From: Klebsiella michiganensis
GTDB taxonomy: Bacteria > Pseudomonadota > Gammaproteobacteria > Enterobacterales > Enterobacteriaceae
Assembly (NCBI RefSeq): GCF_002925905.1
Contig: NZ_PRDB01000021.1
Span: 42,603-106,602, forward strand
Length of the DNA stretch: 64,000 nt
Reading direction: 5' to 3'
A program made the position numbers and the translations under genes. The notes under the pieces are model-generated. The model worked only from the letters and a program-made list of their open reading frames with translations. It was not told where the DNA came from and did not search any database. Shown here piece after piece: positions 1 through 10,358 of the stretch; position 1 is the first letter of the stretch, and every line of letters starts with the position of its first letter.

Positions 1-2279
1 TCCGCTTTGTAGAGCATAGCGGCATCGTAAATAGCGATGGGTTGGCTATCAGGAAGATGACGGGTCATCCCCCCTTCCACGCCGGGGACCATTTCGTTAC
101 GAATACGAATATTGGCAAACGTCCCGCGCATCATCACCTCATGGTTGCCGCGACGGGAGCCGTAGGAGTTAAAATCGATGCGTTCGACGCCGTGATTTTG
201 CAGATAACGGCCCGCGGGGCTGTCGGCTTTAATGCTGCCCGCCGGGGAGATATGGTCGGTGGTAACCGAGTCGCCCAACATGGCCAGAATGCGCGCGCCG
301 TGAATATCCTCTACCGGTTTAGGCTCAACGCCCATCTCATCAAAGAACGGCGACAGGCGAATGTAGGTGGAATCATCCTGCCAGTCGTAGGTATCAGAGC
401 GATCCACTTTAATCGCCTTCCACTCGGCTGTCCCTTCAAACACTTCGGCGTACTCTTTACGGAACATCTCCGTTGAGACTTGCTCAACCGCCTGCGCGAC
501 TTCGATTCCGCTCGGCCAGATATCCTTCAGATACACCGGCTGACCATCTTTACCCGTCCCTAACGGCTCACAGGTCAGGTCGAGATTCATATTCCCCGCC
601 AGGGCGTAGGCAACCACCAGCGGCGGCGACGCCAGCCAGTTGGTTTTTACTAGCGGATGAATACGTCCTTCAAAGTTGCGGTTCCCGGAGAGCACAGCCC
701 CGACGGTCAGATCGCCCTGCTTGATTGCGCGCTCGATCGGGTCCGGCAGCGGTCCGGAGTTACCGATGCAGGTGGTACAGCCATAGCCGACCAGATTGAA
801 GCCCAGTTCATCAAGATACGGCGTCAGCTTTGCGTGGGCCAGATAGTCGGAAACGACCTTCGACCCGGGAGCCAGCGACGCTTTAACCCACGGCTGCGGT
901 TTCAGCCCCCGCTCAACGGCTTTTTTGGCCAGCAAGCCGGCGGCCATCAGGACGCTGGGGTTCGACGTGTTAGTACAGGAGGTAATGGCGGCAATCACCA
1001 CCGCGCCGTCAGGCAGCGAATACTGCTGTCCGTTCAGCGTGTAGTCAATTGGCCGTTTATCTTTCTGCGCGTGATTAACTTCCAGCTCGGTGCTGGCGGC
1101 AAAGGCCTGGGGCACATCGCCGAGCGCTACGCGGTCCTGCGGGCGTTTCGGCCCGGCCAGGCTGGCTTCAACGGTTCCCATATCCAGCGCCAGCGTGCTG
1201 GTGAATACCGGTTCATCTCCGGGCTGACGCCACATACCCTGCGCTTTCGCATAGGCCTCTACCAGCGCCACCTGCTCTTCGCTGCGGCCGGTCAGACGCA
1301 TATAGTCAAGCGTTACCGCATCGATCGGGAAAAAGCCGCAGGTCGCGCCATACTCCGGGGACATATTGGCAATCGTCGCGCGGTCCGCCAGCGGCAGAGA
1401 ATCGAGGCCATCGCCGTAGAATTCAACAAACTTACCCACAACGCCGTGTTTACGCAGCATTTGGGTGACCGTCAGGACCAGGTCCGTCGCGGTAATGCCT
1501 TCACGCAGCTTGCCGCTCAGCTTGAAGCCAACAACGTCCGGGATCAGCATGGAAACCGGCTGACCGAGCATGGCGGCTTCCGCTTCGATACCGCCGACGC
1601 CCCAGCCCAGAACGCCTAAACCGTTAATCATCGTGGTATGGGAATCGGTGCCGACCAGGGTGTCGGGGAAAGCCACCCACTCGCCGTTTTGCTGTTCGCT
1701 CCACACCGCCCGGCCAAGGTATTCGAGGTTTACCTGGTGGCAAATACCGGTACCCGGCGGTACTACGCTGAAGCGGCTGAAAGCCTGTTGTCCCCAACGT
1801 AAGAAGACATAGCGCTCATGGTTACGCTCCATCTCAAGCCGGACGTTTTCTTCAAAGGCATCATCATCGCCGAAACGGTCTACCGTAACCGAATGGTCAA
1901 TGACCAGGTCGACAGGAGAAAGCGGGTTCACTTTGGCGGTATCGCCGCCCAGGCGTTTGACCGCTTCGCGCATCGCCGCCAGGTCCACCACGGCAGGAAC
2001 CCCGGTAAAGTCCTGCATCAGGACGCGCGCCGGACGGTAGGCAATCTCCCTGTCGGCATGGGCATGCTTCAGCCATCCGGCCAGGGCATGAATATCTTCG
2101 GCGGTCACGGAATCGCCGTCCTGCCAGCGCAGCAGGTTTTCCAGTAGCACTTTGAGCGATTTGGGCAAGCGCGAGAGATCGCCCAGTTGTTTAGCGGCCA
2201 GCGGTAAGCTGTAGTAATGCCAGGTTTTATCTTTAACCTGGAGCGTATCCTTACTGGCTGCTCGTAGGGTTGACGACAT
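1..2279 (-). CDS. acnA: Aconitate hydratase A (3' end outside window)
   Basis: Interconverts citrate and isocitrate in the TCA cycle; AcnA is the stress- and stationary-phase aconitase of enterobacteria and its apo form binds mRNA (family knowledge). The visible 759 codons start [14 protein letters not shown], as in E. coli AcnA, and contain the 4Fe-4S ligand motifs SCTNTSNP and [10 protein letters not shown]. The start at 2279 has a strong Shine-Dalgarno, AGGAGGAGCT, directly upstream. The family length is about 891 residues, so roughly 130 C-terminal residues lie beyond base 1. It is transcribed away from ymiA and cysB, in the E. coli order. The leader carries a micro-ORF and two hairpins (2290-2326). 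Confidence 0.98.
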   Translation of the reverse strand, partial: MSSTLRAASKDTLQVKDKTWHYYSLPLAAKQLGDLSRLPKSLKVLLENLLRWQDGDSVTAEDIHALAGWLKHAHADREIAYRPARVLMQDFTGVPAVVDLAAMREAVKRLGGDTAKVNPLSPVDLVIDHSVTVDRFGDDDAFEENVRLEMERNHERYVFLRWGQQAFSRFSVVPPGTGICHQVNLEYLGRAVWSEQQNGEWVAFPDTLVGTDSHTTMINGLGVLGWGVGGIEAEAAMLGQPVSMLIPDVVGFKLSGKLREGITATDLVLTVTQMLRKHGVVGKFVEFYGDGLDSLPLADRATIANMSPEYGATCGFFPIDAVTLDYMRLTGRSEEQVALVEAYAKAQGMWRQPGDEPVFTSTLALDMGTVEASLAGPKRPQDRVALGDVPQAFAASTELEVNHAQKDKRPIDYTLNGQQYSLPDGAVVIAAITSCTNTSNPSVLMAAGLLAKKAVERGLKPQPWVKASLAPGSKVVSDYLAHAKLTPYLDELGFNLVGYGCTTCIGNSGPLPDPIERAIKQGDLTVGAVLSGNRNFEGRIHPLVKTNWLASPPLVVAYALAGNMNLDLTCEPLGTGKDGQPVYLKDIWPSGIEVAQAVEQVSTEMFRKEYAEVFEGTAEWKAIKVDRSDTYDWQDDSTYIRLSPFFDEMGVEPKPVEDIHGARILAMLGDSVTTDHISPAGSIKADSPAGRYLQNHGVERIDFNSYGSRRGNHEVMMRGTFANIRIRNEMVPGVEGGMTRHLPDSQPIAIYDAAMLYKA

Positions 2280-2289
2280 AGCTCCTCCT

Positions 2290-2326
2290 TTACCTTAGGG
2301 ATAGCATCCCCTGATCCTCCTCAGGG
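2290..2326 (-). promoter_or_regulatory. acnA leader: two hairpins and a 5-codon upstream ORF
   Basis: On the minus strand a CCCTGA/TCAGGG hairpin (2309-2326) shows GGAGGA in its loop, and a GGGAT/ATCCC hairpin (2298-2310) follows. A micro-ORF (2307-2290, MLSLR then TAA) starts about 7 bases after the GGAGGA, and its stop abuts the AGGAGGAG ribosome site of acnA. The sequences are seen directly; a role in translational coupling or leader control of acnA is an inference. Confidence 0.5.
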
Positions 2327-2505
2327 TCATTATTAAAGATAACACATCTTTGATGTAACATTTTGATAACAACCCAGATTGCTAAAATAGGCGTAACGCA
2401 TTAAGACAGGAAATTTGAATAATGAGGGCGGATATATTGAGAAGGATTGAAGAAGTCAGTTTTGCGTCGGCGAGCGCGTCGTATTAGTACACGAGTACAA
2501 AGAAA
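2327..2505 (-). promoter_or_regulatory. Upstream region of acnA, promoter not resolved
   Basis: AT-rich non-coding stretch between the ymiA terminator and the acnA leader. It must hold the acnA promoter. A TG-extended -10-like TGTTATCTT lies around 2331-2339 without a convincing -35, and a small inverted repeat ACATC-TTT-GATGT lies at 2344-2356. In E. coli this promoter is under SoxS, CRP, Fur and ArcA; I could not assign any of their sites here. Confidence 0.35.
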
Positions 2506-2535
2506 GACTAATCGCCATTATTCTGGCGATTAGTC
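2506..2535 (-). terminator. Intrinsic terminator after ymiA
   Basis: Perfect 11-bp stem (GACTAATCGCC / GGCGATTAGTC) with an 8-base loop, followed on the minus strand by TTTCTTTGT. It lies about 140 bases downstream of the ymiA stop and upstream of the acnA promoter region, so it ends the ymiA transcript. Confidence 0.75.
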
Positions 2536-2674
2536 CAATAGAGAAAATTTATCGAGCGAGTCTAAAAAGGGAAAAATTATATCCTCCTTATTACCGCTAT
2601 TTTATCAGATACAAATAATTCTCAATAATTCACTTGTCATAAAACTGACATAACCGCTGTGACTGGAAGGTGCT

Positions 2675-2842
2675 CTAGCTTAGTAACCAAACGTTGCAGA
2701 CAACCAGAGCAATGACGCTCCAGAACATCGCAAGCCCAAGGATAACGGCGCTCCAGGCCTTACTTCTCAAAACTGGATCTATCTCAGTCTTGTCACGTTC
2801 CTGTGACATCGCAAACTTCATATAATCGATATCACTAATCAT
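2675..2842 (-). CDS. ymiA: YmiA-like small membrane protein
   Basis: A 55-codon gene encoding MISDIDYMKFAMSQERD..., then one hydrophobic helix (about residues 32-53, WSVIALVVCNVWLLS at the end). The segment from Met8 resembles E. coli YmiA (about 46 residues, MRLAMPSGN..., with a conserved KAW before the helix), and the position between cysB and acnA is the same. The start at 2842 has a GGTGGTG ribosome site; initiation at Met8 (2821) would match the E. coli N-terminus better but lacks a clear ribosome site. Predicted single-pass inner-membrane protein of unknown function. Confidence 0.7.
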   Translation of the reverse strand: MISDIDYMKFAMSQERDKTEIDPVLRSKAWSAVILGLAMFWSVIALVVCNVWLLS

Positions 2843-3051
2843 TTTTTCACCACCAATCGCTAAGAATTACTAACCACAGATAAATCTTAATTATGGATTG
2901 GCTATTAATCCAGTGAATTCGCTTTTCAGCAGATATCTTTCATCATTAATTTGATCGCGGCAGGTATATTTGCAAATGTGGTACGAGGAGTTAACGAAAA
3001 TTGTGATTCAGACGAGGTTTAGATATTCCATTTCAGGCCATTATAGGCTTT

Positions 3052-3080
3052 GGCATCCCCGAGAGGATGCCATTATTTTT
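3052..3080 (+). terminator. Plus-strand intrinsic terminator with no assigned gene
   Basis: Stem GGCATCC / GGATGCC (3052-3071) followed on the plus strand by ATTATTTTTTC. On the minus strand, the direction of cysB, the hairpin is followed by AAAGCC and has no U-tract. It therefore terminates plus-strand transcription, although no annotated plus-strand gene lies upstream. It may stop antisense transcription into cysB or end an unrecognised small RNA. Confidence 0.6.
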
Positions 3081-3087
3081 TCTGTGG

Positions 3088-4279
<1,192 letters not shown>

Positions 4280-4351
4280 AAAATAATAAGGCGGTTATAA
4301 GGCGAGAGGAGGAACAGAGTAATATCTTGGATATCAACAACATGTGATGTC

Positions 4352-4380
4352 AAAAAAGGGCCGCGGCGCGGCCCTTTTAT
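4352..4380 (-). terminator. topA terminator
   Basis: Stem AAAAGGGCCGC / GCGGCCCTTTT with loop GGC (4354-4378). On the minus strand it is followed by a run of Ts. It lies 15 bases past the topA stop and separates topA from cysB. A and T tracts on both sides make it potentially bidirectional. Confidence 0.85.
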
Positions 4381-4393
4381 CAGATGATAGCAG

Positions 4394-6991
4394 TTACTTC
4401 TTTGCTTCAGTCCATTTGCCATCTATATAGAAAGCTGACCAGCCGGTGGCTTTGCCATCTTTCTCTGAGGCAACGTACTGCTGCTTAGTTTTACGGCTAA
4501 AACGCACCATCGTTTTGTTGCCTTCCGGATCCTGCTGCGGCGCATCGGCCAGATAGCGCAGCTTCTCTGCCAGACGGTCGCGGAAGCGGTACAGTTCTTC
4601 CACCAGCGGCGCGCGGGTTTCGCGCGATTTCGGGAAGGTGTTGGCGGCCAGGAAGACGCCCGCCGCGCCATCGCGCAGAACAAAGTAAGCGTCCGATTTC
4701 TCGCACGGCAGCTCCGGCAGCGGCACCGGATCTTCTTTCGGCGGCGCCACTTCCCCGTTACGCAGGATCTTACGGGTGTTTTTACACTCGTCGTTGGTGC
4801 AGGCCATATACTTACCAAAACGCCCCATCTTCAGGTGCATTTCGGAGCCACATTTTTCACACTCAACGATCGGGCCGTCATAGCCCTTGATGCGGAACTC
4901 GCCCTCTTCGATCTCGTAGCCATCGCAGGTCGGGTTATTACCGCAGACGTGCAGCTTGCGCTTCGGATCGATGAGGTAGCTGTCCATCGCCGTGCCGCAT
5001 TTTTTACAGCGGCGTTTAGCGCGCAGCGCGTTGGTTTCAGCGTCATCGCCTTCCAGCACGTTGAGCACTTCGTTTTCCGGCACCAGGTTAATGGTGGTTT
5101 TACAGCGCTCTTTTGGCGACAGCGCGTAGCCCGAGCAGCCGAGGAATACGCCGGTGCTGGCGGTACGGATCCCCATCTTGCGCCCGCAGGTTGGGCAGTC
5201 GATGGTGGTCAGCACCATTGGGTTCGGCTGCATGCCGCCCTCTTCCGGATCTTTCTCTGCCGTCTGCAGCTGCGAGGTAAAGTCTCCGAAGAAGCTGTCG
5301 AGGACCTGCTTCCACTCGGCCTGATGGTTAGCCACCTGGTCGAGGCGGTCTTCCATCTGCGCGGTGAAATCATAGTTCATCAGATCGCGGAAGTTCTCTT
5401 CCAGACGATCGGTAACGATTTCGCCCATCTTTTCCGCATAGAAGCGGCGGTTTTCCACCCGCACGTAGCCGCGATCCTGAATGGTCGAAATGATCGACGC
5501 ATAGGTGGACGGACGACCGATGCCGCGTTTTTCCAGCTCTTTAACCAGCGAAGCTTCGCTAAAACGCGCCGGCGGCTTGGTAAAGTGCTGCGCAGGGGTC
5601 AGCTCGACCAGGCTCAGGCTGTCGCCCTTATTGACCATCGGTAACGTACGGTCTTCATCGCCTTTACGCAGAGCTGGCATTACTTTGGTCCAGCCGTCAA
5701 AGCGCAGCGTACGGCCGCGGGCTTTCAGTTTGAAATCGCCGGCTTTCACCGTCAGCGTGGTGGAGTCGTACTGCGCAGGCGTCATCTGACAGGCGACAAA
5801 CTGGCGCCAGATCAGCTGATACAGTTTCTGCGCATCAGATTCCATATCTTTTAACGTTTCGGCCAGCACGTTGACGTCGGATGGACGAATCGCCTCGTGC
5901 GCTTCCTGCGAGTTTTCTTTGCTGGCGTACTGATTCGCGCTCTCCGGCAGATATTTCTTACCGAAGTTGTCGCCAATGTAGCCGCGCACCATGCTCAGCG
6001 CGTCCTGGCTCAGGTTCGTCGAGTCGGTACGCATATAGGTAATGTGGCCCGCTTCGTAGAGACGCTGCGCCATCATCATGGTTTTCTTCACGCCGAAGCC
6101 AAGACGCGTGCTGGCGGCCTGCTGCAGCGTGGAGGTGATAAACGGCGCGCCCGGCTTGCTGCTGGTCGGCTTATCTTCACGCTCCAGCACGCTGTAGCTG
6201 GCTTTCTCAAGCAGCGCGACCGCCGCCATGGTTTCATCACGGTTTACCGGACGGAACGGCTTATCGCCGTTATGCGTGACCTGCAGCGGTAACGCATCGC
6301 CGCCAGGGGTCGTGGTGCTGGCGTCAACTTCCCAGTACTCTTCCGGAACGAACGCTTTAATTTCGCGCTCGCGCTCGACCACCAGACGCACCGCAACCGA
6401 CTGGACGCGGCCTGCTGACAGACCGCGGGCAATTTTTTTCCACAGCAGTGGAGAGACCATGTAGCCCACCACGCGATCCATAAAACGGCGCGCCTGCTGA
6501 GCGTTGACACGGTCAATATTCAGTTCGCCCGGCTTTTCGAAAGCCTGACGAATCGCATTCTTCGTGATCTCGTTGAACACCACGCGGCTATAGCGCTGTT
6601 CATCACCGCCGATAACTTCCCGCAGGTGCCATGCGATGGCTTCCCCTTCGCGGTCAAGGTCGGTTGCGAGATAGATGTGGTCAGCTTTTTCCGCCAACTG
6701 TTTGAGTTCAGAAACGACCTTTTCTTTACCCGGGAGTATTTCATAGTGCGCATTCCAGTCATGCCACGGGTCCACGCCCATACGGTTGACCAGAGCGCCG
6801 CGTTCATCCTTCTTAGGCTTTTTAGCCCCTTTGGTGGAGGTAGAGTCGGCGCTCTTTTTGGAAGCTGAGCCACTGGTCGGCAAATCGCGGATATGACCGA
6901 CGCTGGACTTAACCACGTAGTCATTACCCAGATACTTATTGATCGTTTTGGCTTTTGCCGGGGACTCAACGATAACGAGAGCTTTACCCAT
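4394..6991 (-). CDS. topA: DNA topoisomerase I
   Basis: Type IA topoisomerase that relaxes negative supercoils. The 865 residues have an N-terminal TOPRIM domain (Glu9, metal-binding Asp111 and Asp113 in TDLDREGEA), the catalytic Tyr319 in HITYMRTDS, and three C-terminal four-cysteine zinc ribbons beginning at about residue 598 ([25 protein letters not shown]) followed by ribbon domains. The start at 6991 gives the conserved [17 protein letters not shown] with an AGGTG site; a GTG two codons upstream is less likely. A Ser/Lys-rich insert at residues 41-62 is typical of enterobacteria. Divergent from yciN. Confidence 0.98.
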   Translation of the reverse strand: MGKALVIVESPAKAKTINKYLGNDYVVKSSVGHIRDLPTSGSASKKSADSTSTKGAKKPKKDERGALVNRMGVDPWHDWNAHYEILPGKEKVVSELKQLAEKADHIYLATDLDREGEAIAWHLREVIGGDEQRYSRVVFNEITKNAIRQAFEKPGELNIDRVNAQQARRFMDRVVGYMVSPLLWKKIARGLSAGRVQSVAVRLVVEREREIKAFVPEEYWEVDASTTTPGGDALPLQVTHNGDKPFRPVNRDETMAAVALLEKASYSVLEREDKPTSSKPGAPFITSTLQQAASTRLGFGVKKTMMMAQRLYEAGHITYMRTDSTNLSQDALSMVRGYIGDNFGKKYLPESANQYASKENSQEAHEAIRPSDVNVLAETLKDMESDAQKLYQLIWRQFVACQMTPAQYDSTTLTVKAGDFKLKARGRTLRFDGWTKVMPALRKGDEDRTLPMVNKGDSLSLVELTPAQHFTKPPARFSEASLVKELEKRGIGRPSTYASIISTIQDRGYVRVENRRFYAEKMGEIVTDRLEENFRDLMNYDFTAQMEDRLDQVANHQAEWKQVLDSFFGDFTSQLQTAEKDPEEGGMQPNPMVLTTIDCPTCGRKMGIRTASTGVFLGCSGYALSPKERCKTTINLVPENEVLNVLEGDDAETNALRAKRRCKKCGTAMDSYLIDPKRKLHVCGNNPTCDGYEIEEGEFRIKGYDGPIVECEKCGSEMHLKMGRFGKYMACTNDECKNTRKILRNGEVAPPKEDPVPLPELPCEKSDAYFVLRDGAAGVFLAANTFPKSRETRAPLVEELYRFRDRLAEKLRYLADAPQQDPEGNKTMVRFSRKTKQQYVASEKDGKATGWSAFYIDGKWTEAKK

Positions 6992-7192
6992 ATTCACCTT
7001 TACCTAATTTGATTCATCCAGGAATACATCGCACATTGATTCACCATCCACTGGCGACACGTCACAACCTATGTTGCGTCGTTATCGATGGATATCAACC
7101 CCTTGCACCGGTTTCGCATCCATAAAACCAGATAGCTGAGTTTGCTGGCTTTTTCTCGCCAGGCGACATAGCACGAATAATTTTTGGCCGAA

Positions 7193-7259
7193 TGTCAAGC
7201 AAATCTGTTGCCAGATCGCTGAAAGCGTCACACTGTACCTGATAAAATTCGTTACGCAA
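7193..7259 (-). promoter_or_regulatory. Candidate topA promoters in the yciN-topA intergenic region
   Basis: The 410-base gap 6992-7401 holds the divergent promoters of topA and yciN. On the minus strand TTGCGT (7259-7254), 16 bases, TACAGT (7237-7232) is a plausible sigma-70 promoter. A perfect TTGACA (7198-7193) lies closer to the gene, but I see no well-spaced -10 for it. E. coli topA has several supercoiling- and Fis-controlled promoters. No other feature is seen in the gap. Confidence 0.4.
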
Positions 7260-7401
7260 CTTTATTAGCATGCAAAAGCAAATCCCGCCACTAAACTGAT
7301 GTTTATTAGGCTTCTGCGATTACCCCTGCAAGATCAATGGAAAATTTGCCCCTCGCCGCCGCGCGGCGTAGACTAGCCGCGAAGAAACACAGGAGGCATT
7401 T

Positions 7402-7653
7402 ATGCAAGGTACAACCCAACCCATCGATCGCCAGACGCTTCTGGAAAAAGCCAACAAACTCATTCGCGAACATGAAGATACGTTAGCCGGGATCGAGGCC
7501 ACCGACGTCGTTCAGCGTAACGGCGTGCTGGTGTTCAGCGGCGAGTTCTATCTTGACGAGCAGGGTCTGCCAACGGCGAAGAGTACGGCGGTATTTAATA
7601 TGTTTAAATACCTCGCACACGAGCTGTCTGATAAGTACCACCTGGCGGATTAA
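7402..7653 (+). CDS. yciN: YciN family protein
   Basis: Small cytoplasmic protein of 83 residues, [19 protein letters not shown]..., matching E. coli YciN in length and over most of its sequence ([34 protein letters not shown]). Function unknown. The start at 7402 follows an ideal AGGAGG site. It lies between divergent topA and convergent sohB exactly as in E. coli, and it shares a UUCG-type terminator with sohB. Confidence 0.93.
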   Translation: MQGTTQPIDRQTLLEKANKLIREHEDTLAGIEATDVVQRNGVLVFSGEFYLDEQGLPTAKSTAVFNMFKYLAHELSDKYHLAD

Positions 7654-7676
7654 CCGCTGCCTGCAGGGCCATGACA

Positions 7677-7706
7677 ACAACGCGAGGCCGAAGCCTCGCG
7701 TTGTTT
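7677..7706. terminator. Shared yciN/sohB terminator
   Basis: Perfect 12-bp stem ACAACGCGAGGC / GCCTCGCGTTGT with loop CGAA on plus, which reads as the very stable C(UUCG)G tetraloop on minus. Followed by TTGTTTGTTT on plus and TTGTCAT on minus; it sits between the convergent ends of yciN and sohB. Confidence 0.85.
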
Positions 7707-7708
7707 GT

Positions 7709-8755
7709 TTACATCAGCGGCTTTTGCCCGCGCTGCCACCAGCGCAGCAGAAGTTTATCGGCGCTTTCCGCCGCGCTGCCAGTAAACCGCTCGAGCATTT
7801 TCTTACGCTGCTGATAGCGCACGCTGATAACCTCGTGCTTATCCATCAGCCCCAGCAGAAGTTCATCGCTGGTTTCCACCGCGTCCACAAGGCCTTTTTC
7901 CAGCGCCTGAACGCCGTACCAGTGTTCACCCGTCGCTACCTGCTCGATATCCAGCCCGGGGCGCATCTGGTGGACAAAATCTTTGAATAGCCGATGAGTA
8001 TCGTTGAGGTCTTCGCGAAATTTCTGCCGCCCTTCTTCGGTATTTTCACCCAGCATCGTCAGGGTGCGTTTGTACTGCCCGGCCGTATGCAGCTCAATGT
8101 CGATATCTTTATTTTTCAGGAAGCGATTGATGTTGGGAATTTGCGCCACAACGCCAATAGAGCCCAGGATAGCAAAGGGTGCACTGACGATTTTGTTCGC
8201 CACGCAGGCCATCATATAGCCGCCGCTGGCCGCGACTTTATCGACCGCGACCGTTAACGGGATCTGCTTGTCGCGCAGGCGCTGCAGCTGTGAAGCCGCC
8301 AGGCCGTAACCGTGAACCACGCCGCCTGGGCTTTCAAGGCGAATGACGACCTGGTCGCGCGCTTTTGCCGCCGCCAGAACGGCGGTGATTTCTTCGCGCA
8401 GGCTGCTGACTTCATGGGCATCCATACTGCCTTTAAAATCCAGCACCCAAACGCGCGGTTTGACGTCCGGCTCTGGCGTGCCGAGCTTCGCCCGCGCCTT
8501 TGACGCCTTTGCTTCCTGCTTGAGCTTTTTCTTTTGCGCTTTATGCCACAGCTTCTGCTGCGGCCCATCGAGCAACGAAACCGCCAGCTCTTCCTTCATC
8601 TCCTTATATTGCTCGCTAAGATTGGTGACCCGCAGCTCGCCGCGCTGTTTTTTGCGCTGAGTCAGGTTAACAATAATGGCGACGATAACCGCAATTGCGA
8701 CAACGATGGTCGCGATTTTGGCCAAAAACAGGCCATATTGAGCAAGTAATTCCAC
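7709..8755 (-). CDS. sohB: S49-family inner-membrane peptidase SohB
   Basis: Membrane-anchored serine peptidase related to signal-peptide peptidase SppA; in E. coli a multicopy suppressor of a degP (htrA) mutant. 348 residues: one N-terminal transmembrane helix (about 8-31), a basic Lys-rich linker (about 65-90), then the S49 domain with presumed nucleophile Ser177 (VAASGGYMM) and base Lys229 (AGQYKRTL). A GTG start at 8755 is chosen because it gives the conserved [M]ELL-QYGLFLAK N-terminus and has an AAGGTG site; an upstream in-frame ATG adds 15 unconserved residues. Confidence 0.95.
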   Translation of the reverse strand: MELLAQYGLFLAKIATIVVAIAVIVAIIVNLTQRKKQRGELRVTNLSEQYKEMKEELAVSLLDGPQQKLWHKAQKKKLKQEAKASKARAKLGTPEPDVKPRVWVLDFKGSMDAHEVSSLREEITAVLAAAKARDQVVIRLESPGGVVHGYGLAASQLQRLRDKQIPLTVAVDKVAASGGYMMACVANKIVSAPFAILGSIGVVAQIPNINRFLKNKDIDIELHTAGQYKRTLTMLGENTEEGRQKFREDLNDTHRLFKDFVHQMRPGLDIEQVATGEHWYGVQALEKGLVDAVETSDELLLGLMDKHEVISVRYQQRKKMLERFTGSAAESADKLLLRWWQRGQKPLM

Positions 8756-9009
8756 GTTTTCACCTTGTGTAAACCGCTGACGTTGGCGCACAGTGTACAT
8801 CAGCCGTCGGCGAGAAGTCTTTGTGCTTTGTGTCGCACGCGAGGCGCCTTCCTGTTTTTTTCAGCGACGATGAAATCGTTGCAAGATATTAATTCCGCGA
8901 AGAGTTTCCGCTTCGCCGATTGCAATAGCGGGCGCTTTCAGGCATAAAGCGCAAAAGTGAGATACCGAACAGCAAGCGCGATCGTCAGCAGATCGCCCGA
9001 GGAGTCGCC

Positions 9010-9771
9010 GTGCACTATCAACCGCAACGTCACCTGTTACAGGACCGCATCATCCTGGTTACCGGCGCCAGCGACGGCATTGGCCGTGAAGCCGCCCTGA
9101 CCTATTCCCGCTATAGCGCCAGCGTTATCCTGGTCGGCCGCAACGAAGAAAAGCTGCGCAGCGTCGCGCACGAAATTCAGCAGGCGGGCGGCATTCCCGC
9201 CCGCTGGTTTACTCTCGACCTGTTAACCTGCACGCCGCAGGAGTGCCAGCAGCTGGCGCAGAAAATAGCCATCCACTACCCGCGCCTCGACGGGGTGCTG
9301 CACAACGCGGGTCTGTTGGGCGACGTGTGCCCGATGGATCAACAAAAGCCGGAAGTATGGCAGCAGGTGATGCAGGTGAACGTGAACGGCACCTTTATGC
9401 TCACCCAGGCGCTGCTTCCTTTATTACTTAAATCCGAATCGGGTTCGCTGGTCTTTACCTCTTCCAGCGTCGGCCGCCAGGGACGCGCGAACTGGGGCGC
9501 GTACGCCGCGTCGAAATTCGCCACCGAGGGCATGATGCAGGTGCTGGCCGAGGAGTATCAGAACCGTCATCTGCGGGTCAACTGCATTAACCCAGGCGGC
9601 ACCCGAACCAAAATGCGCGCCAATGCGTTCCCGACGGAAGATCCGCAAAAATTGAAAACCCCCGCTGATATCATGCCGGTTTACCTGTGGCTGATGGGCG
9701 ACGACAGTCGTCGCAAAACGGGAATGACCTTTGACGCCCAGCCGGGCCGCAAACCAGGAATCGCACAATGA
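9010..9771 (+). CDS. yciK: Short-chain dehydrogenase YciK
   Basis: SDR-family oxidoreductase of unknown substrate, 253 residues. Cofactor motif TGASDGIGRE (about 18-27), NAG motif (HNAGLLG) and catalytic Ser/Tyr/Lys (SSSVGRQ, YAASK). Starts with GTG at 9010 behind GGAGTCGCC. Its last codons overlap btuR (ATGA), so the two genes are translationally coupled, an arrangement conserved with E. coli. The functional link to corrinoid metabolism is unknown. Confidence 0.95.
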   Translation: MHYQPQRHLLQDRIILVTGASDGIGREAALTYSRYSASVILVGRNEEKLRSVAHEIQQAGGIPARWFTLDLLTCTPQECQQLAQKIAIHYPRLDGVLHNAGLLGDVCPMDQQKPEVWQQVMQVNVNGTFMLTQALLPLLLKSESGSLVFTSSSVGRQGRANWGAYAASKFATEGMMQVLAEEYQNRHLRVNCINPGGTRTKMRANAFPTEDPQKLKTPADIMPVYLWLMGDDSRRKTGMTFDAQPGRKPGIAQ

Positions 9772-10358
9772 GTGATGAACGCCACCGCGAACGCCAGCAG
9801 CGGGTAAAAGATAAAGTTGACGCTCGCGTCGCCGCCGCGCAGGAAGAGCGCGGCATCGTGATCGTCTTTACCGGCAACGGTAAAGGCAAAACCACCGCCG
9901 CTTTTGGCACCGTCACCCGCGCCGTCGGGCACGGTAAAAAAGCCGCCGTCGTGCAGTTTATTAAAGGTACCTGGCCAAACGGCGAGCGCAACCTGCTTGA
10001 GCCGCACGGCGTTGAGTTTCAGGTGATGGCGACCGGTTTTACCTGGAATACGCAGGATCGCGAAAGCGACACCGCCGCCTGCCTCGCGGTCTGGGAGCAC
10101 GGGCGCCGCATGCTGGCTGATGAAAGCCTCGACCTCGTTTTGCTGGACGAGCTAACCTACATGGTGGCTTATGATTACCTGCCGCTGGAAGAGGTGCTTA
10201 CCGCGCTGCGCAACCGCCCGGCGCACCAGACGGTGATTATTACCGGCCGCGGCTGCCACCGTGAGATTACCGAACTGGCCGATACCGTCAGCGAGCTGCG
10301 CCCGGTGAAGCACGCCTTTGACGCCGGAATCAAAGCGCAGATGGGGATCGACTACTAG
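9768..10358 (+). CDS. btuR: Corrinoid adenosyltransferase (CobA/BtuR)
   Basis: Transfers the adenosyl group of ATP to cob(I)alamin or cobinamide to make adenosylcobalamin. 196 residues, the normal length; P-loop GNGKGKTT at 36-43, LLDELTYMV and the C-terminal GRGCH and KHAFDAGIKAQ segments are family hallmarks. Start ATG at 9768 overlaps the yciK stop. Its 3' end overlaps the 3' end of the convergent AraC-type gene by 29 bases, an unusually tight junction where the accessory operon joins the conserved block. Confidence 0.97.
   Translation: MSDERHRERQQRVKDKVDARVAAAQEERGIVIVFTGNGKGKTTAAFGTVTRAVGHGKKAAVVQFIKGTWPNGERNLLEPHGVEFQVMATGFTWNTQDRESDTAACLAVWEHGRRMLADESLDLVLLDELTYMVAYDYLPLEEVLTALRNRPAHQTVIITGRGCHREITELADTVSELRPVKHAFDAGIKAQMGIDY

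Noticed and set aside
657..1619. Long plus-strand open frame (320 codons) inside acnA
   Set aside because: It lies opposite the conserved acnA frame, has no recognisable domain or ribosome site, and is the usual antisense shadow in GC-rich coding DNA.
2791..2808. TGTCAC-GTTCCT-GTGACA inverted repeat inside ymiA
   Set aside because: Within the coding sequence and explained by codons; no U-tract or known operator match.
4835..5644. Plus-strand open frame of 269 codons opposite topA
   Set aside because: Composition (Ala/Arg/His/Val-rich) mirrors the topA codons; topA is unmistakable on the other strand.
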